A stretch of DNA of 16,639 nt from NCBI GenBank assembly GCA_024640445.1, contig JAHEEZ010000059.1:1-16639 (forward strand), given 5' to 3'. Shown here in pieces: positions 1 through 7,299 of the stretch; within the stretch, counting starts at the first letter, position 1; each line of letters begins with the position of its first letter. This stretch comes from Acidobacteriota bacterium. Its GTDB lineage: Bacteria; Acidobacteriota; Blastocatellia; Pyrinomonadales; Pyrinomonadaceae. The notes beneath the pieces were generated by a model that saw nothing but the letters and a program-made list of their open reading frames with translations, ran no database searches and was not told the origin of the DNA. A program made the position numbers and the translations under genes.

Positions 1-1
1 T

Positions 2-262
2 CTAAAATCCAGCCGGCTCGTACCGAGACGCTCCCTTGCGCAGGAGTTCATCAAGGCGGGAAGGATCCGCGTTAACGGTGTGAAAGGAAAATCCGGCCGC
101 GAGATCAAGACCGGCGACACCGTAGAGATCCGCAAACACTCGGGAACAACGGTTGTGAAAGTTCGCGAAGTCCCCGACAGGAAACAGTTTTCAAAAAAGG
201 AGGCCCCGGAACTCTATGAAGTAATTTCCGAGACCCCTAAGGAGGAGGAACTCCCATTTTGA
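2..262 (+). CDS. S4-domain RNA-binding protein (5' end outside window)
   Basis: The open frame runs in from the left edge, so the start codon is not visible. The visible 86 residues include the S4 core: SRLVPRRSLAQEF, then AGRIRVNG, then GREIKTGDTVEI. This arrangement is typical of small stand-alone S4 proteins of the RqcP/HslR type, which bind structured RNA or stalled 50S subunits. A GTG lies inside the frame at 80, but starting there would cut the S4 domain in half, so I reject it as the start. After the domain comes a charged tail ending in EEELPF. The stop is only 17 nt from the stop of the convergent hypE. Family assignment is good; the specific role (ribosome quality control or heat-shock 50S binding) is inference. 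Confidence 0.8.
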   Translation, partial: LKSSRLVPRRSLAQEFIKAGRIRVNGVKGKSGREIKTGDTVEIRKHSGTTVVKVREVPDRKQFSKKEAPELYEVISETPKEEELPF

Positions 263-279
263 ATTGAAAGCGGCTGGTC

Positions 280-1335
280 TCAGCAGATTCTCGGAAGCTG
301 TTCGCCCGAGAACATATCCACTATCCTGTCAGCCCCGATCCTGCTTTCCATAACGACCCGCGCGTTCGCGTCCGAGGCAACATTTCCAATGATCGACGCG
401 CCCTCACCTGCCGGGTCCGACCTTATGAGCTCCAATGCCCGATCGGCATCGCGCTTGTCTACGAAGGCAACGAAGCGGCCTTCGTTCGCGAGATACATAG
501 GATCGAAACCCAGTATCTCGCACGCGCCGCGTACATCTTCTTTAACCTTGATCTCGCGCTCAGATATTCGGATACCGTGGTCTGACGCTTCAGCGATCTC
601 GATCAGCGCGCTGGCGAGTCCGCCCCGGGTAAGGTCACGCAGGCAATTCACACGTATTCCCTCATCGATCAGTTTCAGCACCAGGTCCGCAAGCGGGGCG
701 CAATCGCTTTCAAGCGTCGTTTCGAATTCCAGCCCTTCCCGCGCGGCCATGATCGCGATGCCGTGCCTGCCGAGATCTCCGCTGAGGATGACAGCATCTC
801 CCGGCGAAACCCTTTCCGGTCCGATCTCCACCCCGTCCGCGATCACTCCTACACCCGCAGTATTGATGAAGATGCCGTCGCCCTTTCCCTTGTCAACGAC
901 CTTTGTATCGCCGGTCGCAAGCAGGACCCCGGCATCAGATGCCGCATTTTTCATCGAATTCACGATCCGCCAAAGGGTTTCCATTTCAAACCCTTCTTCG
1001 AGTATAAATCCGGCGCTTAGATATAGCGGCCGGGCGCCGCACATCGCAAGATCATTGACGGTTCCGTTCACCGCCAGCGAGCCGATGTCACCGCCGGGAA
1101 AGAAGAGCGGTTTCACGACGTAGGAATCGGTCGTGAACGCCATCTTTCCTTCAGCCACGCGGAACACCGCGCCGTCATGCCTCGAAGCGAGAAGCGGATT
1201 CCGGAAAGCGGGCACGAACATCTGCTCGATAAGCTGATGCATAAGTTTCCCGCCGCCGCCGTGGGCCAGCATCACCTGCGGATACTGGCTGATCGGAATT
1301 GGACAAGCCGCCGCCATCGTTGCTTGTTCACTCAT
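280..1335 (-). CDS. hypE: HypE, carbamoyl dehydratase of [NiFe]-hydrogenase maturation
   Basis: A 351-aa protein of the PurM/AIR-synthase fold. HypE receives a carbamoyl group from HypF on its C-terminal cysteine and dehydrates it with ATP to a thiocyanate, which supplies the CN ligands of the active-site iron. The sequence ends in PRIC, so the essential terminal Cys (C351) is present. Other family marks are AHGGGGKLMHQLIEQ near the N-terminus, DLTRGGLASALIEIAE in the middle and YLANEGRFVAF towards the end. The ATG lies inside the 3' end of hypD (8-nt overlap), preceded by a GGAGG ribosome site, so translation is probably coupled. It is the last gene of the hydrogenase operon. Length is normal and nothing is missing. 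Confidence 0.97.
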   Translation of the reverse strand: MSEQATMAAACPIPISQYPQVMLAHGGGGKLMHQLIEQMFVPAFRNPLLASRHDGAVFRVAEGKMAFTTDSYVVKPLFFPGGDIGSLAVNGTVNDLAMCGARPLYLSAGFILEEGFEMETLWRIVNSMKNAASDAGVLLATGDTKVVDKGKGDGIFINTAGVGVIADGVEIGPERVSPGDAVILSGDLGRHGIAIMAAREGLEFETTLESDCAPLADLVLKLIDEGIRVNCLRDLTRGGLASALIEIAEASDHGIRISEREIKVKEDVRGACEILGFDPMYLANEGRFVAFVDKRDADRALELIRSDPAGEGASIIGNVASDANARVVMESRIGADRIVDMFSGEQLPRIC

Positions 1336-2461
1336 AAGACTTTCCTCCCGCGGAGGCGGAGCGGCCTTCGCCTATGCTGTCCCTTCGATACCGGTAGTAT
1401 GCCGCGCAGGCGCCTTCGTTTGAGACCATCGTCGCTCCGAACGGATGTTCGGGCGTGCATTTCGTCGCGAACGCCGGACATTCTGCCGGCTTCTTTATTC
1501 CCTGCAAGACAAGTCCGGCGATACACTCTTCAGGTTCTTCGGCGGTGTATTCGGCGACGTTGAATTTCTGTTCCGCGTCATACTCCGCGTACTCATCCGT
1601 CAGACCGAGTCCGCTCTCCGCGATCTCACCCACTCCGCGCCATTTTCTGGGCACGATCCGGAAAACCTCTTCAATGCGCGTCCTCGCCGGGACATTACCC
1701 TCCTTCCGCACCGATCTCGCGTATTGGTTCTCGACCTCGCAGCGTCCTTCCTCAAGCTGCTTCACGCACATGTACACGCCCTGAAGAATGTCTACCGGTT
1801 CGAAACCCGTCACCACTATCGGTACCTTGTATTTCTTTGCGAGGGGCTCGTACTCGGTGTATCCCATGATGGTGCAGACATGACCGGCCGCAAGAAACGC
1901 CTGAACACGATTCTGAGGCGACGAAAGGATAGCCTCGATCGCCGGAGGCACCAGCACGTGGGATACGAGTATCGAGAAATTCGTGATGCCGAGCTGTTTT
2001 GCCTGCCAGACCGCCATCGCATTGGCCGGCGCCGTCGTCTCGAACCCGACCGCGAAGAACACGACTTCTCTGTCGGGATTCTCGCGTGCGATACGTACCG
2101 CGTCGAGCGGAGAATAGACGATCCTGACGTCGCCGCCCGCAGCCTTTACCATAAACAGGTCCTTTTCAGACCCCGGTACTCTCAGCATGTCGCCGAACGA
2201 ACAGAAAATCACCTCCGGACGCGCGGCGATGGCAATCGCCTTGTCTATCAATTCAAGCGGAGTGACGCACACCGGGCATCCCGGTCCGTGGACAAGCTCG
2301 ACACCGTCGGGCAGCAGTTCGTCGATACCGAACTTCACGATCGCGTGCGTCTGTCCTCCGCAAACCTCCATCAGCGTCCAGTTTCCGGTCGTTATCCGGT
2401 GGATCGCATCGGTGAGCTTTCGGGCGGCCTCGCCGTCCCTGTATTCGTCTATGAACTTCAT
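1328..2461 (-). CDS. hypD: HypD, Fe(CN)2CO cofactor assembly protein
   Basis: A 377-aa cytosolic Fe-S protein that works with HypC to build the Fe(CN)2CO unit. Conserved family motifs are all visible: CGGQTHAI (C34, H39), GPGCPVCVTP (C62, C65), CSFGDMLRVPGS, FFAVGFETTAP, GYTEYEPLAKKYKVPIVV, and a C-terminal segment holding the Cys residues expected to ligate the [4Fe-4S] cluster (CTPEHPFG and NEGACAAYYRYR). Its ATG overlaps the hypC stop by 4 nt (ATGA), and its 3' end overlaps hypE by 8 nt. The C-D-E block is therefore almost certainly translated as one coupled unit. Length matches the family. Confidence 0.97.
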   Translation of the reverse strand: MKFIDEYRDGEAARKLTDAIHRITTGNWTLMEVCGGQTHAIVKFGIDELLPDGVELVHGPGCPVCVTPLELIDKAIAIAARPEVIFCSFGDMLRVPGSEKDLFMVKAAGGDVRIVYSPLDAVRIARENPDREVVFFAVGFETTAPANAMAVWQAKQLGITNFSILVSHVLVPPAIEAILSSPQNRVQAFLAAGHVCTIMGYTEYEPLAKKYKVPIVVTGFEPVDILQGVYMCVKQLEEGRCEVENQYARSVRKEGNVPARTRIEEVFRIVPRKWRGVGEIAESGLGLTDEYAEYDAEQKFNVAEYTAEEPEECIAGLVLQGIKKPAECPAFATKCTPEHPFGATMVSNEGACAAYYRYRRDSIGEGRSASAGGKSYE

Positions 2462-2712
2462 TGCAGCGTGTCTCCCAGTTCCTGAAGTTCGTCCATCTCC
2501 TTGAGGTAATGGAAGACGCGGTTCGCCTCTTCCTCATCAACCACGCTTATCGCGACGCCCACATGAACCATCACGTAATCGCCAATGACGGCTTCCGGCA
2601 CATACGAAAGGCTGACGTTCTTTCTTATGCCCCCGAAGTTGACCTTGCCCATTTTCAGCAGGGGGTCTACGCCCTCGATGGTCTCTATTCTTCCGGGTAC
2701 CGCTAGGCACAT
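2458..2712 (-). CDS. hypC: HypC/HupF-family hydrogenase maturation chaperone
   Basis: An 84-aa chaperone that carries the iron cofactor precursor between HypD and the hydrogenase large subunit. It begins MCLAVPGRI; the N-terminal Cys2, exposed after Met removal, is the residue that contacts iron, and it is present. The segment VGDYVMVHVG-like (here IGDYVMVHVGVAISVVDEEEA) is the usual second conserved block. A strong ribosome site (GGAGGTAAGAA then ATG) sets the start. The gene lies 32 nt downstream of hypF and overlaps hypD by 4 nt. The plus-strand frame over the same bases is a shadow. Confidence 0.96.
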   Translation of the reverse strand: MCLAVPGRIETIEGVDPLLKMGKVNFGGIRKNVSLSYVPEAVIGDYVMVHVGVAISVVDEEEANRVFHYLKEMDELQELGDTLQ

Positions 2713-2744
2713 TTCTTACCTCCGTTGGTGCATATCCGCTGTTG

Positions 2745-5075
2745 CTAAGCGCCGCGTAACATCCTCGCCGCGCCCCAGATCTGTCCGAGTGAGATCCCGC
2801 CATCGTTCGGAGGCATCCGCTGATGACGGTAAGCGCTGAATCCTTCTTCCTCGAGCCGCGATACGGTTCTCTCGAGGAGATACTTGTTTTGAAAACAGCC
2901 TCCGGATAGCGCGACCCGTTCCTCTCCCGAGAGCCTCGCCACCGCGACGATCATCTCCGCGAGCGTGTTGTGGAATCTCGCTGCGATAAGCGGAAGCGGT
3001 GCATCGACCCTGCGGTCCCTGATCACGCCCTCTATCAGCGGAGCCCAGTCGACTATTGCCGGCCCTTTCTTCTTCTCTTCCGGCACCCCGTGGGGATACG
3101 ACTCGTCGGTGAAGATGCCGTCCGTCAGGAACTCCAGTTCCATCGCAGCCTGCCCCTCGAACCTTATGTACTGCCTTTGGCCGATGATCGATGCGACGGC
3201 GTCAAACAGACGCCCGGCGCTCGATGTAACGGGCGAATTGATCTTCTTCGCCAGCATCGCTCCCACTACATTGAGTTCTTCCGCCGGGAATGCCTTCAAC
3301 GTCTCGAGATCGGAAAGATCGAAAGCTCCCTCATCAAACAACTCGTAAAGGACGCCGAGCGCGCTTCGGCGCGGTTCCCGGACAGCCTTATCGCCCCCGG
3401 GAAGCCGAAACTGCCTGAAATGCGCCAACCTCTCGAACCCTTTGTCGGTGACGGACAGGAATTCCCCGCCCCAGACCGTGCCGTCGGTCCCGTATCCGGT
3501 CCCGTCCCAGGCAACTCCGGTAACTTTGCCGGTCAGTTCGTTCTCCGCCATGCAAGAGAGCACGTGGGCGTAGTGATGCTGTACGGGCCTGACCGGCAAA
3601 CCCTTTGAAACGGCGAACGACGTCGAGAAATAGTCGGGATGCGCGTCGCAGGCTACATATTCAGGCTCTATCTCATACAACTGTTCGAGGTCCGAAACAG
3701 CTGATGTGAACGCCCTTCTCGCCGGCTCCGTGTCAAGATCACCTATGTGCTGGCTGACGACGGCACCGACGTCTTCGCCGGACGCGGCTACAGTTGATTT
3801 CAGGTGCCCCCCGACGGCGATCATCGAAGGAAGGCCTTCCTCACTCGAAACAGGAAGCGGCGCGAATCCGCGCGCCCGCCTTAGAACCGTTTCCCTGCCC
3901 GCCATCACACGGACGATGGAATCATCGACATGCCGCACGATGGGCCTGTCGTGCACCAGAAAGAGGTCGGCGATCCCGCCCAGCCGTTTCAGCGCGTCGT
4001 ACTCGTCAATGCAGATCGGCTCATCTGAAAGGTTGCCGCTTGTCGCAACAAGCGGGATCCTGCATTTCCTAAGCAGAAGTATGTGTAACGGCGTATACGG
4101 CATCATCACTCCCAGGTTTGGATTCCCGGGCGCGACCAGGGGCGAGATTTCTTCCGATCCGGCCTTCTTCCTCAGTATGACGATCGGCGCCTCTGCCGAT
4201 TTCAGCACCGCCAGCTCCTGTTTTGAGACCTCGCAGATCCTTTTGACGGTCTTTACGCCCCTTGCCATCACCGCGAGGGGTTTCTCTTCCCGGTGCTTCC
4301 GGTGACGGAGCCGCCTGACCGCCTTGTCGCTTCGCGCATCGGCCATCAGGTGAAAGCCGCCGAGTCCCTTGACGGCGACGATCTTCCCCTGGAGCAGGGC
4401 CCTTGTCGCCGCCTTCAAAGCCCTGGTGCCCTCTGAAAGGACCTTTCCATCTTGATCCCAGGCAGCGATCTTTGGCCCGCACTTCGGACAGGCGTTCGGC
4501 TGGGCGTGAAACCTTCTGTCTTCGGGCTGTCGGTACTCGGTCTCGCAATCCGAACACATCGTGAACTTCTTCATCGACGTATTTGGCCGGTCGTAAGGAA
4601 GCGACTCGATGATCGAGTATCGCGGTCCACAATTTGTACAGTTCGTGAATGGATAGAGATATCTGCGGTCTTCCGGATCGAGCATTTCGCGGGCGCAGTC
4701 CGCGCAAACCGCGATGTCCGGAAGTACGACCGCACTCTTCGCCCCTCCGTCCTCGCTCAAACGGATCTCGAAAATCTCATAACCGGCGGGATCCAGGAAA
4801 CGGCTTTCGAGTGATTGAACGTAGGAGCGAGGAGGGAGTTCGGTCCTCAGCCTCAAAAGGAAAGAATCAAGAGCCTCGCGCGGCCCTTCAACCTCGATCG
4901 AGACACCCTGCGGCGAGTTGTTCACCCAACCGGTCAGTTCAAGATCCTTCGCAAGCCTGTACACGAACGGCCTGAATCCGACTCCCTGAACCGCGCCCCG
5001 GACAAGGCTTTTAAGTCGAAGTACCCCGGATTTCGCCGTTCCGGGCCTGCTTTTCAATTTGATCGCGGTGCACAT
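2745..5075 (-). CDS. hypF: HypF, carbamoyltransferase for CN ligand synthesis
   Basis: A 776-aa multidomain enzyme that takes carbamoyl phosphate and ATP and transfers the carbamoyl group to HypE. Domains in order: acylphosphatase-like (about 18-108, motif VRGAVQGVGFRPFVYRLA); a double zinc finger of four CxxC pairs (C124/C127, C146/C149, C174/C177, C196/C199); a YrdC-like domain (about 210-405, KGLGGFHL, ATSGNLSDEPI); and a Kae1-like carbamoyltransferase domain with the metal-binding HHYAHV motif (H500, H501). The start follows a GGGGGAGG ribosome site 24 nt after hypB. Full length, no lesion. Placing hypF between hypB and hypC matches the hypABFCDE order seen in several aerobic H2 oxidisers. 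Confidence 0.97.
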   Translation of the reverse strand: MCTAIKLKSRPGTAKSGVLRLKSLVRGAVQGVGFRPFVYRLAKDLELTGWVNNSPQGVSIEVEGPREALDSFLLRLRTELPPRSYVQSLESRFLDPAGYEIFEIRLSEDGGAKSAVVLPDIAVCADCAREMLDPEDRRYLYPFTNCTNCGPRYSIIESLPYDRPNTSMKKFTMCSDCETEYRQPEDRRFHAQPNACPKCGPKIAAWDQDGKVLSEGTRALKAATRALLQGKIVAVKGLGGFHLMADARSDKAVRRLRHRKHREEKPLAVMARGVKTVKRICEVSKQELAVLKSAEAPIVILRKKAGSEEISPLVAPGNPNLGVMMPYTPLHILLLRKCRIPLVATSGNLSDEPICIDEYDALKRLGGIADLFLVHDRPIVRHVDDSIVRVMAGRETVLRRARGFAPLPVSSEEGLPSMIAVGGHLKSTVAASGEDVGAVVSQHIGDLDTEPARRAFTSAVSDLEQLYEIEPEYVACDAHPDYFSTSFAVSKGLPVRPVQHHYAHVLSCMAENELTGKVTGVAWDGTGYGTDGTVWGGEFLSVTDKGFERLAHFRQFRLPGGDKAVREPRRSALGVLYELFDEGAFDLSDLETLKAFPAEELNVVGAMLAKKINSPVTSSAGRLFDAVASIIGQRQYIRFEGQAAMELEFLTDGIFTDESYPHGVPEEKKKGPAIVDWAPLIEGVIRDRRVDAPLPLIAARFHNTLAEMIVAVARLSGEERVALSGGCFQNKYLLERTVSRLEEEGFSAYRHQRMPPNDGGISLGQIWGAARMLRGA

Positions 5076-5099
5076 TGCCTCCCCCTTCTTGAGATCCGT

Positions 5100-5780
5100 T
5101 CAGACTGACGCCGCCTCCGCTTTGCCCCGGAGTGCCGAGATCCGTTCCGTGAACCATTGGGTCCATTCGTCCAGGCCATCGCCCCGTGTACACGAGACCG
5201 GGAATATATCGACTTCCGGATTGACCTCCCTGACATTCCTCTCCAATTCCTCAAGCGAGACACCTGAATACGGGATCAGGTCGATCTTGTTGAGCACCAC
5301 GGCGTCTGTTTCGTGGAACATCACGGGATATTTCTTTGGTTTTTCCGCCCCTTCGACTGTGCTGAAGACCATCACCCTGAGATCTTCGCCCAGGTTGAAT
5401 TCCGCGGGGCAGACGAGATTCCCGACATTCTCGATGATCAGAAGGTCGAGTCCCTCGATGTCAAAATTGTGAAGAGAATTGTGAATCATCCGCGCGTCGA
5501 GATGGCAGACGGAACCGGTAGTGATCTGATATGCGGGAACGCCGAGTGCGGTGATCCGGTCGGCATCGAGTGTCGTCATCAGATCACCCTCGATAACGCC
5601 GATCCTCAGGTCGTCCTTCATTCTGGCGATGGTCTTTTCCAGGAGCGAGGTCTTGCCCGCGCCGGGAGCGGACATAAAGTTCACCACCGCGACATTGTGA
5701 GCCTTGAAATGATCTCTGTTCTCGCGGGCGAATTCCTCATTCGCATCCATGATGTCCGTCTCAAGAGATATCTTGTGCAT
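5100..5780 (-). CDS. hypB: HypB, nickel-insertion GTPase
   Basis: A 226-aa GTPase that, with HypA, delivers nickel to the apo large subunit. It shows the P-loop SAPGAGKT (about 37-44), GVIEGDLMTTLDADRI, the metal-site pair C92-H93 with H100, and the guanine-specificity motif NKIDL. I chose the ATG at 5780 (MHKISLETDIMDANEEF) because it follows a GAGAGGGG ribosome site and matches the usual N-terminus of short HypB proteins. The longer frame opens with a TTG at 5801 inside hypA and has no ribosome site. The N-terminal CxxCGC nickel site of E. coli HypB and the His-rich stretch of rhizobial HypB are both absent, so nickel storage by this protein is unlikely. Confidence 0.96.
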   Translation of the reverse strand: MHKISLETDIMDANEEFARENRDHFKAHNVAVVNFMSAPGAGKTSLLEKTIARMKDDLRIGVIEGDLMTTLDADRITALGVPAYQITTGSVCHLDARMIHNSLHNFDIEGLDLLIIENVGNLVCPAEFNLGEDLRVMVFSTVEGAEKPKKYPVMFHETDAVVLNKIDLIPYSGVSLEELERNVREVNPEVDIFPVSCTRGDGLDEWTQWFTERISALRGKAEAASV

Positions 5781-5793
5781 TTGCCACCCCTCT

Positions 5794-6135
5794 CTAATCA
5801 AGATCGATGTACTCGACCTTCATCTCGCGTCCGGCTGTTATCCGGAGCGTGCCGCCGCACTTCGCGCAGATGAGGTTGAGGTCCCATGCGGCGCATTCGG
5901 CCTCTCCGCAGGTTCCGCATTCCGCTTTCAGTTTCACCGTCTCGATCTCCAGTTCGGCGTCCTCCGCGGCTGTGTCGGCCTTCAATACGCTGAAAGCGAA
6001 CTCGATGGAATCACGCACGACGCCGCTCAGTTCGCCTATACGGAGCTTGATCTTCCGTATCTTCGTACCGGAATTGTTATCCGCTTCCCGGAAAGCCACG
6101 TCGAGCACGCTTTGTACGATCGCCATCTCGTGCAT
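5794..6135 (-). CDS. hypA: HypA, nickel metallochaperone
   Basis: A 113-aa protein that binds nickel through its N-terminal MHE motif (His2) and has a structural zinc site formed by two CxxC pairs (C73/C76 and C90/C93; an extra C81 lies between). The open frame extends 23 codons upstream to 6204, but family proteins start at MHEMAIVQSV, which places the ATG at 6135, just 4 nt after the stop of the protease gene. The gene ends inside the low-quality upstream extension of hypB and 13 nt before the hypB ATG. HypA and HypB are expected to act as a pair in the cytoplasm before the large subunit is processed. Confidence 0.95.
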   Translation of the reverse strand: MHEMAIVQSVLDVAFREADNNSGTKIRKIKLRIGELSGVVRDSIEFAFSVLKADTAAEDAELEIETVKLKAECGTCGEAECAAWDLNLICAKCGGTLRITAGREMKVEYIDLD

Positions 6136-6139
6136 AGGC

Positions 6140-6598
6140 TCAATGCCCGGTTGCTTCGGCAACCACCATGTCCGCCACCAGGTTGACCGAGTGAACCAGC
6201 GCATCCGAAAGGTCGGTGGTCATATCCTGATAATCATTGATGGAAACGGCGAACAGCGTGACGTTCGGGCTGTCGCCGAGAAGATAGAACGCATCGATCA
6301 GGTCCTTTAGACCGATGTCATGTGCAGTGAGCGTCCTTGGGTAATCCGTCGAAAACCTCGGCCTGAGGACGCGCACAGTGCCCGCCATTTCGCCGTCAAT
6401 GGTGGCATCGATCAGGACGACCCTTCCCGCCGTCTGCATCGGCTCCAATAGATTGAAACTGCCGGTCCCGCCGTCAAGGCAGACGACGTCCTCCGGCAGT
6501 TCCCTTTTTGCTACCTCATTGACAACGTGGACGCCTACGCCCTCGTCGCCCATAAGTAGGTTTCCGATACCAAGTATTAGTGTTTTCGCTTCAGTCAT
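6140..6598 (-). CDS. hyaD: Hydrogenase maturation endopeptidase (HyaD/HupD family)
   Basis: A 152-aa aspartate-type peptidase that clips the C-terminal tail of the hydrogenase large subunit once nickel is in place. Family marks are GIGNLLMGDEGVGVH at about 10-24, DATIDG, and TAHDIGLKDL. The three residues expected to bind the nickel of the substrate are present at E19, D64 and H93, close to the positions in E. coli HybD (E16, D62, H93). The ATG overlaps the 3' end of the cytochrome b gene by 8 nt, so translation is probably coupled. Its substrate is almost certainly the large subunit encoded two genes upstream, which still carries a 15-residue tail. Confidence 0.96.
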   Translation of the reverse strand: MTEAKTLILGIGNLLMGDEGVGVHVVNEVAKRELPEDVVCLDGGTGSFNLLEPMQTAGRVVLIDATIDGEMAGTVRVLRPRFSTDYPRTLTAHDIGLKDLIDAFYLLGDSPNVTLFAVSINDYQDMTTDLSDALVHSVNLVADMVVAEATGH

Positions 6599-7286
6599 CT
6601 CTTTTTATCTCATTCGGTTTCCTGAACTTCCAGCCGCTTATCATCGAGGAGGTCGAAGCGGTCCCCTCCACCCAGTCGTGATAAAAGACCAGATAGATAT
6701 GAACCAACGCGAAGACGATGAAGAACCACATTGAGAGGTGGTGCCACTGTCTCACCCACGCGTCGCCGCCAAGGAGGGGGACCATCCATACGAACAGCCG
6801 GGGAATGAAGGATCCGCTCATGCTCGAATAGAGAGCAAAGCCGGTCGCCACCTGAAACAGGAAGATCACAAAAGCAATGAAATACGTGAAGCCCGCCAGT
6901 GCGTTGTGTCCTTCCGCCAGATCCCTTCTCACCTGTATCTGAAGGATATCTACCTTCAGTACGGTCCAGAAATCCGCTAACTTCTCTCTCGTGTAGGGTA
7001 TGAACTCCTTCAGACGCGCATATTTATTCCCGACAATTCCCCAGTAGATCCTGAACAGATAATTGAAAAAGAAGATGTACGCGGCCGCGAAATGGGTGAA
7101 CCTGACCGTGCCGAACCAGTACTGCTGGGAAGGTTCGGCGGCGTCGAAGATCTTCTGCGGCGAACCGATCAGTAAACCGGTTGCGATCAACGCGATCATG
7201 CAAAGGACGTTCACCCAATGGAAAAGCCTGACCGGTAGCTCCCAGACGTACATCTTCTGGTAAGTCGCGACTCTTGTTGTTGCCAT
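6591..7286 (-). CDS. hyaC: Ni/Fe-hydrogenase b-type cytochrome subunit
   Basis: A 231-aa integral membrane dihaem cytochrome b that anchors the hydrogenase and passes electrons from the small subunit to quinone. Four hydrophobic helices are visible (about 24-42, 62-84, 130-152, 184-204). Candidate haem-ligand histidines sit in RLFHWVN (H23), RFTHFAA (H65), RQWHHLSM (H182/H183) and ALVHIYL (H196), the usual HyaC/HoxZ pattern. The start follows a strong GGAGGT site 13 nt after the large subunit stop. The 3' end overlaps the protease gene by 8 nt. Its presence marks the enzyme as respiratory and quinone-linked, unlike soluble or cytochrome-free group 1h enzymes. Confidence 0.95.
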   Translation of the reverse strand: MATTRVATYQKMYVWELPVRLFHWVNVLCMIALIATGLLIGSPQKIFDAAEPSQQYWFGTVRFTHFAAAYIFFFNYLFRIYWGIVGNKYARLKEFIPYTREKLADFWTVLKVDILQIQVRRDLAEGHNALAGFTYFIAFVIFLFQVATGFALYSSMSGSFIPRLFVWMVPLLGGDAWVRQWHHLSMWFFIVFALVHIYLVFYHDWVEGTASTSSMISGWKFRKPNEIKRDD

Positions 7287-7299
7287 CTGGCCACCTCCT

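Noticed and set aside
389..1123. Long plus-strand frame (244 codons) over hypE
   Set aside because: It is antisense to a fully conserved HypE, is Ser/Arg/Pro-rich, and has no family motif or ribosome site; it is a shadow.
1445..2485. 346-codon plus-strand frame over hypD
   Set aside because: Arg/His-rich shadow of HypD codons; the minus-strand frame has every HypD motif.
5781..5801. TTG start giving a 233-aa HypB
   Set aside because: The ATG at 5780 has a GAGAGGGG ribosome site and the family-like N-terminus.
6136..6204. 23-residue extension of HypA
   Set aside because: The functional MHE motif must be N-terminal; the extension lies inside the protease gene and is Trp/Arg-rich.
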